64,000 bases of DNA, taken from the NCBI RefSeq assembly GCF_016741935.1, contig NZ_JAERRG010000016.1, forward strand, positions 124,001 through 188,000, read 5' to 3'. Positions 16,629-25,227 of this stretch are shown in pieces; position 1 is the first letter of the stretch, and the number at the start of each line of letters is the position of its first letter. Source of the DNA: Streptomyces endocoffeicus (GTDB lineage Bacteria > Actinomycetota > Actinomycetes > Streptomycetales > Streptomycetaceae). The notes below the pieces were generated by a model. The model did no database searches and was not told the DNA's origin. It worked only from the letters and a program-made list of their open reading frames with translations. A program made the translations under genes and the position numbers.

Positions 16629-19195
16629 CCGTCCTCAAGACCTCACTGCGCAACTTCGTCGCCCACAAGGGGCGGATGGCGCTGTCCGCGATCGCCGTGC
16701 TGCTTTCGGTGGCGTTCGTCTGCGGCACGCTCGTCTTCACCGACACCACCAACGCCACGTTCGACAAGCTCTTCGCGAGCACGGCCTCCGATGTCACGGT
16801 CAGCCCCAAGGGCGTCAGCGACAAGGACACCCGGCAGGGCCGGATCCGCACCCTGCCCGGTTCGGAGCTGGCGCGGCTGAAGCAGGTGGACGGCGTCAAG
16901 TCGGTGCTGGGCGACGTCACCAGCCAGTCGATCACCGCCGCCGACCGCGACGACAACAGCATCGGCGCGGACACCGGCGCCCCGACCATCGGCACCAACT
17001 GGGACCCGACCGAGCAGCGCTCGGTCAAGATCACCTCCGGCCACGCCCCGCGCGGCCCGACCGAGGTGATGGTCGACGCCGACACCGCCAAGAACAAGAA
17101 GCTGAAGCTGGGCGACGAGGTGCGGATCATCGCCATCCCGGGCGAGTTCCGCGCGAAGATCGTCGGCATCGCCACCTTCCAGGTGACCAACCCCGGCGCC
17201 ACGCTGATCTTCATGGACACCGACACCGCGCAGCGCAAGCTGCTCGGCGCTCCCGGGGTCTACTCCAGCTACGCGCTCACCGCCCAGGCGGGCGTCAGCC
17301 ACGACCAGCTGAAGAAGAACGTCGTCGCGGACCTCGGCACCGGCGTCAAGGTGCAGACGAAGGCCGAGTCCAGCAAGGAGGCCGAGGACGACATCGGCTC
17401 GTTCCTGGACGTCATGAAGTACGCGATGCTCGGCTTCGCCGGGATCGCCGTCCTGGTCGGCATCTTCCTGATCGTCAACACCTTCTCGATGCTGGTCGCC
17501 CAGCGCACCCGTGAGATCGGCCTGATGCGGGCCATCGGCTCCAGCCGGAAGCAGATCAACCGGTCGGTGCTGATCGAGGCGCTGCTGCTCGGCGTCATCG
17601 GCTCGATCCTCGGTGTCCTCGGCGGCGTCGGCCTCGCGGTCGGCCTGATGAAGATCATGGGCAGCGCGGGGCTCCATCTGAGCACCGACCAGCTGACCGT
17701 GAAGCCCACCACGCCCATCGTCGGCATCGGTATCGGCGTCGTCGTCACCGTCATCGCGGCGTACATCCCCGCCCGCCGGGCCGGGAAGATCTCCCCGATG
17801 GCGGCCCTGCGCGACGCGGGCACCCCGGCGGACGCCAAGTCCGGATGGATCCGCGGCGCGATCGGCACCCTGCTCACCGCGGGCGGCGCGGCCGCCCTGG
17901 TGGTCGCGGGGAACGCGGACAAGGCGGTCGACGGCTCGATGTTCCTGGGCCTCGGCGTGGTGCTGACGCTCATCGGCTTCATCGTCATCGGCCCGCTGCT
18001 GGCCGGTCTGGTGGTCCGGGTACTGGCCACCGTCGTCCTGCGGATCTTCGGCCCGGTCGGCCGGCTGGCCGAGCGCAACGCGCTGCGCAACCCGCGGCGC
18101 ACCGGCGCCACCGGCGCGGCCCTGATGATCGGCCTGGCGCTGGTCGCCTGTCTGTCGGTGGTGGGCTCCTCGATGGTCGCCTCGGCCACCGACGAGCTGG
18201 ACAAGTCGGTGGGCGCGGACTTCATCATCCAGTCCGACACCGGCCAGCCGATCACCAAGGGGATCGCGGACTCGGTGCGCCAGGCCAAGGGCCTGAAGCA
18301 CATCAGCGAGGCCAAGGACATCGAGGGCACCAAGCTCACCCTGCCCGACGGCAAGACGGTCACCAAGGACCTCTCGGCCGCCAGCCCGACGTACGCCGAC
18401 GACCTGCGCACCCCGGTCGTCGAGGGCGACCTGTCCGCCGCGTACGGCAAGGACGCCATGTCGGTGCCGGAGGGCTTCGCCAAGGACCACAAGGTGAAGA
18501 AGGGCGACACCCTCACCGTCGCCTTCAAGGAGGGCCGCACCGCCAAGCTGACCGTCGCCGCGATCACCTCGGACGACGTCAGCCTCGACAAGGGCGCGCT
18601 GTACCTCAACATCGCCACCGTCGAGACGTATGTGCCCGCCAAGCTGATCCCGGCGGACGTCATGATGCTGGCGCAGGCCAAGGACGGCCAGGAGAAGCAG
18701 GCGTACGACTCCCTCAAGTCCCAGCTGCACCACTACCCGTCGGTGAAGGTGCGTGACCAGACCGACTACAAGAAGGAGGTCAAGGACCAGGTCGGTCAGC
18801 TGCTCAACCTGGTCTACGGCCTGCTGGCACTCGCGATCATCGTCGCCGTCCTCGGCGTGGTGAACACCCTGGCCCTCTCGGTCGTCGAGCGGACCCGCGA
18901 GATCGGCCTGATGCGCGCCATCGGCCTCTCCCGCCGCCAGATGCGCCGCATGATCCGCCTGGAGTCCGTGGTCATCGCCCTCTTCGGCGCCCTGCTGGGC
19001 CTCGGGCTCGGCATGGGCTGGGGCACCACGGCCCAGAAGCTGCTGGCGCTCGAGGGTCTGAAGACCCTGGAGATCCCGTGGCCGACGATCATCACGGTCT
19101 TCATCGGCTCCGCCGTCGTGGGCCTGATCGCGGCCCTGGTCCCGGCCTTCCGGGCGGCGCGGATGAACGTCCTGAACGCGATCGCCACGGAATAG
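16625..19195 (+). CDS. FtsX-like ABC permease (duplicated MacB-type core)
   Basis: The 856-residue protein has an N-terminal membrane helix (about residues 15-40), a large extracytoplasmic domain, and a first FtsX core (about 260-395, MLVAQRTREIGLMRAIGSS). A further membrane pair and second extracytoplasmic domain (about 400-725) follow, then a second FtsX core ending LNAIATE, where LSVVERTREIGLMRAIGLS repeats the motif of the first. Two FtsX cores in one chain are usual for actinobacterial permeases paired with a single ATPase. A strong hairpin follows. In Streptomyces chromosomes this pair is known close to mfd; here about 15 kb separates them. Confidence 0.92.
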   Translation: MTVLKTSLRNFVAHKGRMALSAIAVLLSVAFVCGTLVFTDTTNATFDKLFASTASDVTVSPKGVSDKDTRQGRIRTLPGSELARLKQVDGVKSVLGDVTSQSITAADRDDNSIGADTGAPTIGTNWDPTEQRSVKITSGHAPRGPTEVMVDADTAKNKKLKLGDEVRIIAIPGEFRAKIVGIATFQVTNPGATLIFMDTDTAQRKLLGAPGVYSSYALTAQAGVSHDQLKKNVVADLGTGVKVQTKAESSKEAEDDIGSFLDVMKYAMLGFAGIAVLVGIFLIVNTFSMLVAQRTREIGLMRAIGSSRKQINRSVLIEALLLGVIGSILGVLGGVGLAVGLMKIMGSAGLHLSTDQLTVKPTTPIVGIGIGVVVTVIAAYIPARRAGKISPMAALRDAGTPADAKSGWIRGAIGTLLTAGGAAALVVAGNADKAVDGSMFLGLGVVLTLIGFIVIGPLLAGLVVRVLATVVLRIFGPVGRLAERNALRNPRRTGATGAALMIGLALVACLSVVGSSMVASATDELDKSVGADFIIQSDTGQPITKGIADSVRQAKGLKHISEAKDIEGTKLTLPDGKTVTKDLSAASPTYADDLRTPVVEGDLSAAYGKDAMSVPEGFAKDHKVKKGDTLTVAFKEGRTAKLTVAAITSDDVSLDKGALYLNIATVETYVPAKLIPADVMMLAQAKDGQEKQAYDSLKSQLHHYPSVKVRDQTDYKKEVKDQVGQLLNLVYGLLALAIIVAVLGVVNTLALSVVERTREIGLMRAIGLSRRQMRRMIRLESVVIALFGALLGLGLGMGWGTTAQKLLALEGLKTLEIPWPTIITVFIGSAVVGLIAALVPAFRAARMNVLNAIATE

Positions 19196-19260
19196 CGAAG
19201 CCAACGGGGGAAATGAGGCCCGCTGCCCCTCCATGGGGGGATGGGCAGCAGGTCGGCCGA

Positions 19261-19297
19261 CCGGCCCGGTGCGCGACGGGGGAGCGCACCGGGCCGG
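19261..19297. terminator. long perfect hairpin, 14-bp stem
   Basis: CCGGCCCGGTGCGC and GCGCACCGGGCCGG pair perfectly around a 9-nt loop (GACGGGGGA). It lies between the convergent permease and small secreted-protein genes. Almost the same element, with the same orientation of the loop, recurs at 34250-34297. Confidence 0.8.
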
Positions 19298-19322
19298 TCA
19301 TGTCTGGCGACAGGCACTCAGG

Positions 19323-19559
19323 TCAGTTGATGCCCCACGGGTCGGTGATCTGCGCGGTGTCCCTTGTGCCGTCGGGGTTGGTCCACTGACAGATGTCCCC
19401 GACGACATTGATCGGGATGACTATGCCTCCAGAGGCCCAACATTCGGCCCTGGTGAGCGGAGGGCGGCCATCGGCCTGGGCCGTTCCGCCGATTCCCAGC
19501 GTGAGGGCGAGGGCTCCGAGGGTGGTTGCCGCGGCTAACGCAAGGCGACGAGAGCGCAT
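19323..19559 (-). CDS. small secreted protein
   Basis: The 78-residue product has a classic signal peptide: MRSRR, a hydrophobic core to about residue 25, and cleavage near AQA-DG. The mature peptide is about 50 residues with two cysteines (AECWAS and DICQWTN) that could form one disulfide. No family is recognised. It stands alone between a terminator and a divergent aldo/keto reductase gene. The compact signal-peptide reading frame argues for a real gene. Confidence 0.65.
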   Translation of the reverse strand: MRSRRLALAAATTLGALALTLGIGGTAQADGRPPLTRAECWASGGIVIPINVVGDICQWTNPDGTRDTAQITDPWGIN

Positions 19560-19755
19560 GTCCGTACACTCCGATCCGGTGGACTTTCCACCTCAACGAG
19601 AAAGCTAGCCGGACGAACGCGAGGAGTTCACTAGAACTGTTACCGCGCGGTTCGGATGAGGAGGTACCGGCGTATTCCGGCTCTGGTCCGGTCGTTTGAC
19701 TTCGAGTGCGCTCCAACTCCTAGCGTGATCGTCACGACCACGAGGGAGGTACCCG

Positions 19756-20742
19756 ATGTCCGAACTGCCCGTCCGTCACCTGGGCGCACTGACCGTCGCG
19801 GCCCAGGGGCTGGGCTGCATGGGGATGAGCCACGGCTACGGCGCCTCGGACGACGCCCAGTCGATCGCCACCCTCCACCGCGCCCTCGACCTCGGTGTCA
19901 CGCTGCTGGACACCTCCGACTTCTACGGGGGCGGGCACAACGAGGAGCTGCTCGGCCGGGCCCTGGCCGGGCGGCGGGAGCAGGCGGTGCTGGCCACCAA
20001 GTTCGGCTTCGCCAACCAGCTCGGGGAGCCGACCGCGATCCGGGGGGACGCCGCGTACGTCCGCCAGGCGTGCGACGCCTCGCTGCGGCGGCTCGGCGTC
20101 GATCACATCGACCTCTACTACCAGCACCGGGTCGACCCCGACGTCCCCATCGAGGAGACCGTCGGCGCGATGGCCGAGCTGGTCCGGGCGGGCAAGGTGC
20201 GCCACCTCGGGCTGTCCGAGGCGGGCGCGGAGACCATCCGCCGCGCCCACGCGGTGCACCCCATCGCGGCCCTGCAGAGCGAATGGTCGCTGTGGACCCG
20301 GGACCTGGAGCACGAGATCGTCCCGGTCTGCCGCGAGCTCGGCATCGGCCTCGTCCCCTTCTCCCCGCTCGGCCGCGGCTTCCTCACCGGCCGCTACACC
20401 TCGACCGACGGCCTGCCGGAGGGCGACGTACGCCGTACCCAGCCCCGGTTCGCCGACGGCAACCTCGAGAAGAACCTGGCCATCGTGGAGAAGCTGAACG
20501 AACTGGCCGCCGCGAAGGGCGTCACCGCGGGCCGGCTCGCCCTCGCCTGGGTGCAGCACCGCGGCGACGACGTGGTCCCCATCCCGGGCACCCGGCGCCA
20601 GACGTACCTGGAGGAGAACCTGACCGCCGCCACCCTCCAGCTGTCCCCCGAGGAGCTGTCCGCGATCGACGCCGCCGCCCCGGCCGACCGGATCGCCGGC
20701 ACCCGCTACGACGAGAAGAGCCTCACCTTCGTCAATCGCTGA
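19756..20742 (+). CDS. aldo/keto reductase
   Basis: The 328-residue protein is a TIM-barrel NADPH-dependent oxidoreductase with the full catalytic set: Asp52, Tyr57, Lys82 and His124 (in DTSDFYGGG, TKFGF and YYQHRVDP). The C-terminal IPGTRRQTYLEENL segment matches cofactor-binding residues of the AKR13-like or yeast Aad-like group. The substrate is unknown. The ATG at 19756 follows GAGGTACCCG. A glyoxalase-family gene lies 72 nt downstream in the same direction, so both may act in aldehyde detoxification. Confidence 0.9.
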   Translation: MSELPVRHLGALTVAAQGLGCMGMSHGYGASDDAQSIATLHRALDLGVTLLDTSDFYGGGHNEELLGRALAGRREQAVLATKFGFANQLGEPTAIRGDAAYVRQACDASLRRLGVDHIDLYYQHRVDPDVPIEETVGAMAELVRAGKVRHLGLSEAGAETIRRAHAVHPIAALQSEWSLWTRDLEHEIVPVCRELGIGLVPFSPLGRGFLTGRYTSTDGLPEGDVRRTQPRFADGNLEKNLAIVEKLNELAAAKGVTAGRLALAWVQHRGDDVVPIPGTRRQTYLEENLTAATLQLSPEELSAIDAAAPADRIAGTRYDEKSLTFVNR

Positions 20743-20814
20743 TCCGGGGACCGATGAGTTTCGGGGTGGCCCGGGGTCTTTGGAGGTGAACGCATCACCC
20801 CAAGGGAGATCACC

Positions 20815-21213
20815 ATGACCGAGACCGCGAAAGGCGCCCGTTTCACCGAGGTGGGCCGGGTCGCCGTCACCGTTGCCGATCAGGACCGGGCGCTGGAGTT
20901 CTACGTGGGCACGCTCGGCTTCGAGAAGCGTGCCGACATCCCCTTCGGCGACGGCCACCGCTGGATAGAGGTGGCCCCGGCGGGTGCCCCGACCGGGATC
21001 GCGCTGGTTCTGCCGCGCGAGGGCGGGCAGGGGCCGGGCTACGACACCGGCGTCATCCTCACCTCCGAGGACATCGACGCCGACCACGCGGCGCTGCGCG
21101 AGCGCGGCGTCGACACCGACCCGGAGGTGCAGCGCTGGGGCGCCCCGGTGCCGCCGATGTTCAGCTTCCGGGACGCGGACGGCAACGCGGTGATGGTCGT
21201 CGAGAACGGCTGA
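20815..21213 (+). CDS. VOC-family (glyoxalase/bleomycin-resistance fold) protein
   Basis: The 132-residue protein has two beta-alpha-beta-beta-beta modules, with VGRVAVTVADQDRALEFYVGTLGFE at the front and FSFRDADGNAVMVVENG at the end. These are typical of vicinal-oxygen-chelate proteins. His/Glu metal-ligand positions are only partly evident, so catalytic status is open. It follows the aldo/keto reductase and is preceded by AAGGGAGATCACC, a strong ribosome binding site. The function is not assignable beyond fold. Confidence 0.82.
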   Translation: MTETAKGARFTEVGRVAVTVADQDRALEFYVGTLGFEKRADIPFGDGHRWIEVAPAGAPTGIALVLPREGGQGPGYDTGVILTSEDIDADHAALRERGVDTDPEVQRWGAPVPPMFSFRDADGNAVMVVENG

Positions 21214-21276
21214 CCCTGGCGGCCACCGGTGAAGAGCCGGTCCGCGGACGGGGGGCGGACCGGCTCTTCGGTGTGG

Positions 21277-22203
21277 TCACGGCGTACGGCCGCCGATGTG
21301 CGCGGCGCGGACGCGGAGCAGCACCGCGACCCAGCTGCGGTAGGGCCGCCAGCGGTCGGCGATACCGGCCAGCCGGCGGATGTCGCCCGAGGCGGTCTCG
21401 TCGAGGCCGTACGCGTCGGCCATGGCCGCGTGCACCCGCGGTTCATGGCGCGGGAAGACATCGGGGTGCCCGGCGCCCCGGATGAGGATGAGTTCGGCGG
21501 AGAACGGGCCGATGCCGGGGAGGTCGCGCAGCGCGGCGAGGGCGTGGTCCACCGGCATCGAGCGCAGCCGTGCGGCGTCGAGTTCACCGGCGTCGGCCGC
21601 TTCGGCCAGTGCGTGCAGCCGCTCGATCTTCACCTCGGTCAGGCCGGGGTCGCGGGTGATCGCGCGCAGGGCCGGTGGGGTGGGGAAGGCGTACCGGGTC
21701 CGGCCCTCGATCCGGACGCGCTGTCCGTACCGCTCGGCGAGGCGGGCCTTGATGGCGGCGGCCTGGGTCCTGCGGATGCGGTGGCCGATGATCGCCCATG
21801 CGGCGGCTTCGTAGGGCGAGTGGAAGCACACCGGCCGAAGGCCCGGATAGTCCGCCATGAGCCCGGCCACCACGGGGTCGGCGGCGGCGAGGCCGGGGAA
21901 GCCGCTTCCGTCGACGTCGAGGGAGAGGACGCGGGCCAGCTGGGCCCGGACGGCCCCGTCAGCCCCGCCGGACGTGTCGGGGTACGCGGTGAACTCGGCC
22001 CGGACCCGGCCCGCCTCTCCCTCCGCCGTCTCCTCCTGCCGCACCGCGACGGCCACTGTCGAGTGGCCGTCGTCGGCGGGGAAGGCCAGGCGGAGCACGT
22101 CGTCCGCCGCGCCCTGGTAGCTCGCCGGGGTGAAGCCCTCCAGGAAGCGCACGCTCGCCGCGAGCGAGAACGGGCCGGAGGGGGTGAGGGCGACGGCGGT
22201 CAC
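21277..22203 (-). CDS. AlkA-like DNA glycosylase (helix-hairpin-helix superfamily)
   Basis: The 308-residue protein has an N-terminal beta domain with the phrase LEGFTPASYQGAADD, a helical core (YEAAAWAIIGHRIRRTQAAAIK), and the helix-hairpin-helix LRDLPGIGPFSAELILIRGAG. This is the AlkA/3-methyladenine glycosylase II layout for base-excision repair. After the hairpin, where AlkA has DVFLPDD with a catalytic Asp, this protein reads DVFPRHEP, so the catalytic residue may be Glu or absent. The GTG at 22203 has GGAGG 6 nt ahead and follows the VOC gene stop by 2 nt. Confidence 0.75.
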   Translation of the reverse strand: MTAVALTPSGPFSLAASVRFLEGFTPASYQGAADDVLRLAFPADDGHSTVAVAVRQEETAEGEAGRVRAEFTAYPDTSGGADGAVRAQLARVLSLDVDGSGFPGLAAADPVVAGLMADYPGLRPVCFHSPYEAAAWAIIGHRIRRTQAAAIKARLAERYGQRVRIEGRTRYAFPTPPALRAITRDPGLTEVKIERLHALAEAADAGELDAARLRSMPVDHALAALRDLPGIGPFSAELILIRGAGHPDVFPRHEPRVHAAMADAYGLDETASGDIRRLAGIADRWRPYRSWVAVLLRVRAAHIGGRTP

Positions 22204-22205
22204 GG

Positions 22206-22577
22206 TCAGCCTCCGTGCGCCGTGAGGGCGTAGCCCTCCGGGCCGACGAAGGTGAACGTGCGGCCGAAGGGGCTGTCCTGGGGCGGGCTGAGGATGGCCA
22301 CCCCGGCGGCGGTGAGCTGGTCGTGCAGCGCCTGGGCGTCCGGGGTGCGGAACCACAGGGCCACGCCGAGACCGGGCCGTGCGGCGGCGTCGAGGTCCAC
22401 GCCCGGCAGCGGCTCGCGGACGGCGAACGGGATCGGCGCGGTGGTGAACACCACCGCGCCGGGCGGCGAGGCCGGTGCGCGCCGCAGGCCGAGATGGGTT
22501 TCGCAGAAGGCGGCCGCCGCCTCGACATCGCGTACCTGGAGGGCGATGAAGTCGGGGCCTTCGATGGTGGCGGGCAT
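22206..22577 (-). CDS. VOC-family protein
   Basis: The 123-residue protein has a glyoxalase-like fold, with FIALQVRDVEAAAAFCETHLGL at the start and FGRTFTFVGPEGYALTAHGG at the end. It is divergent from a MarR gene across a short region holding two strong operators, so it is the likely target of that regulator. It is probably cotranscribed with the AlkA-like gene, since the stop-to-start gap is 2 nt. Substrate or ligand is unknown; antibiotic binding or electrophile detoxification are family precedents only. Confidence 0.82.
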   Translation of the reverse strand: MPATIEGPDFIALQVRDVEAAAAFCETHLGLRRAPASPPGAVVFTTAPIPFAVREPLPGVDLDAAARPGLGVALWFRTPDAQALHDQLTAAGVAILSPPQDSPFGRTFTFVGPEGYALTAHGG

Positions 22578-22614
22578 GGGTTCTCCCCGGTTGTCGGTCG
22601 AGCCAGTGATGTCG

Positions 22615-22632
22615 ATGTCAGGACTTTGACAT
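22615..22632. promoter_or_regulatory. MarR operator 1
   Basis: ATGTCAGGACTTTGACAT has 6-bp perfect arms around a 6-nt spacer. It lies 38 nt upstream of the VOC start. It matches operator 2 (read on the other strand) at 17 of 18 positions. Confidence 0.75.
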
Positions 22633-22660
22633 CACTGGACTGTACGCACGGCCCTCTCCT

Positions 22661-22678
22661 ATGTCAAAATCCTGACAT
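22661..22678. promoter_or_regulatory. MarR operator 2, overlapping the marR start
   Basis: ATGTCAAAATCCTGACAT has perfect 6-bp arms and a centre 46 bp from operator 1. It covers the first two bases of the MarR start codon, so binding would block its own expression. Confidence 0.75.
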
Positions 22679-23138
22679 GGAAGACCGGACGCCCGTGGCC
22701 CCGCCGCACCCCGCCGACGACGTCACCGAGCATGTGGGCTACCGCCTCAAACGCGCCGCCGCGGCGCTGCGCGGCGCCATGGACAAGGCGCTGCGCGAGC
22801 ACGGGCTGACGGTGCCGCAGTACGCCTGCCTCGAACACCTCGACCAGCGGCCCGGCCTGTCCAACGCCGAGCTCGCCCGCTCCACGTTCGTCACCCGGCA
22901 GTCCATGAACGTCGTCCTCCGCGGCCTCCAGGACGCGGACCTGATCTCCCGGCCCGCCACCACCGACCACGGCCGCGCGCTCCCCGCCCACCTCACCGAG
23001 CACGGCCGTGAACGGCTCGACGCCGCCCGGTCCGCCGTCTACGCCATCGAAGGGACGATGGTCGACGCCCTTCCGCAGCGGCGTCTGGCCGCCCTCCTCG
23101 CCGACCTCGACCGCATGGCGGAAGCCCTCGGCGGCTGA
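22677..23138 (+). CDS. MarR-family transcriptional regulator
   Basis: The 153-residue regulator has a dimerisation helix (YRLKRAAAALRGAMDKALREHGL), a winged helix with LSNAELARSTFVTRQSMNVVLRGLQDADLI, the wing TDHGRALPAHLTEHG, and a C-terminal dimerisation helix. MarR proteins bind palindromes as dimers and release on ligand binding. Two matching palindromes flank the divergent promoters here, one across this gene's start. It should therefore repress itself and the VOC-glycosylase operon. The gene may be leaderless or nearly so; no ribosome binding site is evident. Confidence 0.92.
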   Translation: MEDRTPVAPPHPADDVTEHVGYRLKRAAAALRGAMDKALREHGLTVPQYACLEHLDQRPGLSNAELARSTFVTRQSMNVVLRGLQDADLISRPATTDHGRALPAHLTEHGRERLDAARSAVYAIEGTMVDALPQRRLAALLADLDRMAEALGG

Positions 23139-23151
23139 CCTGCCCCCTGTC

Positions 23152-23448
23152 TCAGTCGCGGGGGAGCAGGGTGCCCAGGGGGCCGAGGTCCAGGTTGAGG
23201 TCTTCCGGGGTCAGGCCGTGCTGGTCGCACAGCTCCGTCATGCGCTGGTCGAGCAGCATCAGCGTGGTGCCGATGCGCTCGATCTGGTCCTCGGTGAGGC
23301 CGCCCGCGTCGATACGGCGGATGGCCTGGCGCTCCATCAGCTGACGGAGGAGTTCCACGACCGTCAGCACCAGGGCCACCAGATCACGGCCGACCGAGTC
23401 GCGGTCGATGTCCACGCGGGAGGGGCCGGAGGGGATCGGCGCGCTCAT
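23152..23448 (-). CDS. gvpK: gas vesicle protein GvpK
   Basis: The 98-residue protein carries the GvpK pattern: IDRDSVGRDLVALVLTVVELLRQLMERQAIRRIDAGGL, then EDQIERIGTTLMLLDQRM and DLNLDLGPLG. It is a conserved accessory protein of gas-vesicle assembly. It is the last gene of an eight-gene operon and its ATG overlaps the stop of gvpS. Confidence 0.9.
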   Translation of the reverse strand: MSAPIPSGPSRVDIDRDSVGRDLVALVLTVVELLRQLMERQAIRRIDAGGLTEDQIERIGTTLMLLDQRMTELCDQHGLTPEDLNLDLGPLGTLLPRD

Positions 23449-23741
23449 AGCGGGCCGCTGTCGGTCCATGGGGCCCGGACCCGTTCGTTCACCGAGGAGA
23501 GGAAGGCGTGCAGGGAGAGGCGGACGAGGGGGACCTCGGCGATCGCGATGACCAGGTCGCCGCTGATGACGACGCCGGTGGCGAGCACCCGGTCGAGGAG
23601 GTCCACGAGCGGGACGCCGAGCGGGCCCAGCGCCTCGGCGGGAGTGGTTCCCCACTCGGGGGCTTCCGCGCGGGTGGTGGCGGCGGGGGCCGCTTCCCAC
23701 AGCGCTTTCGCCGGGGTGGTCTCCCGGGTGGGGGCCGTCAT
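23445..23741 (-). CDS. gvpS: gas vesicle protein GvpS (GvpA/J family)
   Basis: The 98-residue protein has a 35-residue leader with ETTPAKAL-type repeats and then a GvpA/J core: LVDLLDRVLATGVVISGDLVIAIAEVPLVRLSLHAFLSSV. It differs from GvpA in this core and lacks its C-terminal extension, as in the actinomycete GvpS proteins. It is presumably a minor shell or nucleation component. It overlaps gvpL upstream and gvpK downstream by 4 nt each. Confidence 0.82.
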   Translation of the reverse strand: MTAPTRETTPAKALWEAAPAATTRAEAPEWGTTPAEALGPLGVPLVDLLDRVLATGVVISGDLVIAIAEVPLVRLSLHAFLSSVNERVRAPWTDSGPL

Positions 23742-24574
23742 GGGGTCGCCCCGCCGTTGGCGATGCCTGCGTTGGCGATGCCTCCGTCGGCGAACGAATA
23801 GGGCGCCCACGGTCCGGAGAGTTCGATCTGCACGTCCGTCTCGTCGCGGCGCAACGACGCGAGCGCGGCGCGCAGTTCGCGCTCCCGGCCCAGGTCGAGA
23901 AGGTAGGCCGCGTTCAGCACATGGATGCGGTGCTTCCCCGTCACCTCGACGCCGTGCGGGCGCAGTCGGCGCGCGGCCACGGCGAGGCCCCGGACGACGG
24001 CGTCCACCCGCTCCGCGGCCCGCAGCGCCAGGGTGTGGCGCTGTTCGCGGCCGCGCTGCCGGGTGCGGACGCGGTCCAGATACGCGCGGCCGCTCCCGCC
24101 CGGGCCGGGGCCCTCCGCCGGGGCCGCTTCCGGGGCGGGCGGCGGTCCCGTGGGGGCGTAGACCTTGACGCCCCATTCGACCCGGCCCGCGATCCGGTCC
24201 AGGGCGGTCAGGAAGGACGTCTCCCGTTCGCCCAGGGCCTCTTGGACCCGGCCGTCGTCGAGATAGACCGTGGCCAGGGGCAGCGGAACGGTCGGGGCCA
24301 GCGCCGACGCCGCCGTGATCACCGCGTGGTGGGCGCGGGCGCAGCGCTCCAGCTCGGCGCCGTCGGACAGCCGCCGCCGCAACGCCTCCTCGTCATACCC
24401 GGCCGCGGGCACGTCCTGGACCACGGCGGTGAGCGGGCCCGCCGCGAGCGTACGGACGGGGGCGCCGGTGCCGAACCCGGGGAGTTCCGCCAACGGTTCC
24501 GCCGGGGCGGTGAGGCCGCCGCCTCGGCAGACCGCGAAGGCGTAGACGAGGGTGAGGGTTTCGGGCGGGGTCAT
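23738..24574 (-). CDS. gvpL: gas vesicle protein GvpL (GvpL/GvpF family)
   Basis: The 278-residue protein has a GvpL/F layout: N-terminal LVYAFAVCRGGGL, the AHHAVITAAS and VPLPLATVY motifs of the first domain, and a C-terminal alpha/beta domain ending in ELSGPWAPYSF, the family hallmark. The tail beyond that has an IANAGIANGG repeat. GvpL/F proteins bind GvpA and assist shell growth. It is the larger of two paralogues in the cluster. It overlaps gvpJ and gvpS by 4 nt. Confidence 0.88.
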   Translation of the reverse strand: MTPPETLTLVYAFAVCRGGGLTAPAEPLAELPGFGTGAPVRTLAAGPLTAVVQDVPAAGYDEEALRRRLSDGAELERCARAHHAVITAASALAPTVPLPLATVYLDDGRVQEALGERETSFLTALDRIAGRVEWGVKVYAPTGPPPAPEAAPAEGPGPGGSGRAYLDRVRTRQRGREQRHTLALRAAERVDAVVRGLAVAARRLRPHGVEVTGKHRIHVLNAAYLLDLGRERELRAALASLRRDETDVQIELSGPWAPYSFADGGIANAGIANGGATP

Positions 24575-24969
24575 CGGGGGGTCCGCTCCTCGGTCGCGCC
24601 GACCGCGCTCGGCTCCTCCGAGCCGATCCGTGACTCCAGGGCGTGAAGTCGCGTCCGCAGTTCCGCGTTCTCCTGGGCGAGGCTGTCCCGCGCGGCGCGC
24701 GACGAGAGCGCGGGATCGGTTTCCCACCAGTCGATTCCGGCCCTGCGGGCGGTGTCCACGGAGGAGATGAACAACCGCAGCCGGATGGTGAGCAGTTCGA
24801 TGTCCAGCAGGTCGATCTTGATGTCCCCGGCGATCACGATGCCCTTGTCCAGGACCCGCTCCAGGATCTCGGCGAGGTCGGAGGGGTGCCGCTCGGTGGT
24901 CACGGAAGGGGGGTGGGAAGCGGGGTGGGCGGTCACGGAAGCGGGGTGGCCCAGGTCGCGTTCGGTCAT
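24571..24969 (-). CDS. gvpJ: gas vesicle protein GvpJ (GvpA family with coiled tail)
   Basis: The 132-residue protein has a variable leader, then the core LAEILERVLDKGIVIAGDIKIDLLDIELLTIRLRLFISSVDTARRAGIDWW. A predicted coiled-coil tail (SLAQENAELRTRLHALESRI) follows. The core with IDWW and the tail fit GvpJ, a minor shell protein thought to form vesicle tips. It overlaps gvpG and gvpL by 4 nt. Confidence 0.85.
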   Translation of the reverse strand: MTERDLGHPASVTAHPASHPPSVTTERHPSDLAEILERVLDKGIVIAGDIKIDLLDIELLTIRLRLFISSVDTARRAGIDWWETDPALSSRAARDSLAQENAELRTRLHALESRIGSEEPSAVGATEERTPR

Positions 24970-25226
24970 GGCATCCGCACCCTCGCCCTTCCTGCCCGGC
25001 CGCCCGAGCGCTCCAGCAGATCCAGCAGCCGGTCCTCCTCCCGGTCGAACTCCTCCGGGCCGATCGCCCCCGACTCCAGGGCCTCGTTCAGCGCGGCGAG
25101 CCGGGCGCGCAGCACCGACGGATGGCACATCTCCTCCTCCGCCATGTCCCGCACGCGCTCCGCGATCCACACCACCCCGCGCACCGGCGCCAGCGGGAAG
25201 AGGACGACCTGGCTCAGTACGCCCAT
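24966..25226 (-). CDS. gvpG: gas vesicle protein GvpG
   Basis: The 86-residue protein opens with VVLFPLAPVRGVVWIAERVRDMAEEE, diagnostic of GvpG. A charged helical hairpin rich in Glu and Arg (EEFDREEDRLLDLLERS) follows. It is an accessory assembly protein. It sits 1 nt after gvpF and overlaps gvpJ. Confidence 0.88.
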   Translation of the reverse strand: MGVLSQVVLFPLAPVRGVVWIAERVRDMAEEEMCHPSVLRARLAALNEALESGAIGPEEFDREEDRLLDLLERSGGRAGRARVRMP

Positions 25227-25227
25227 G

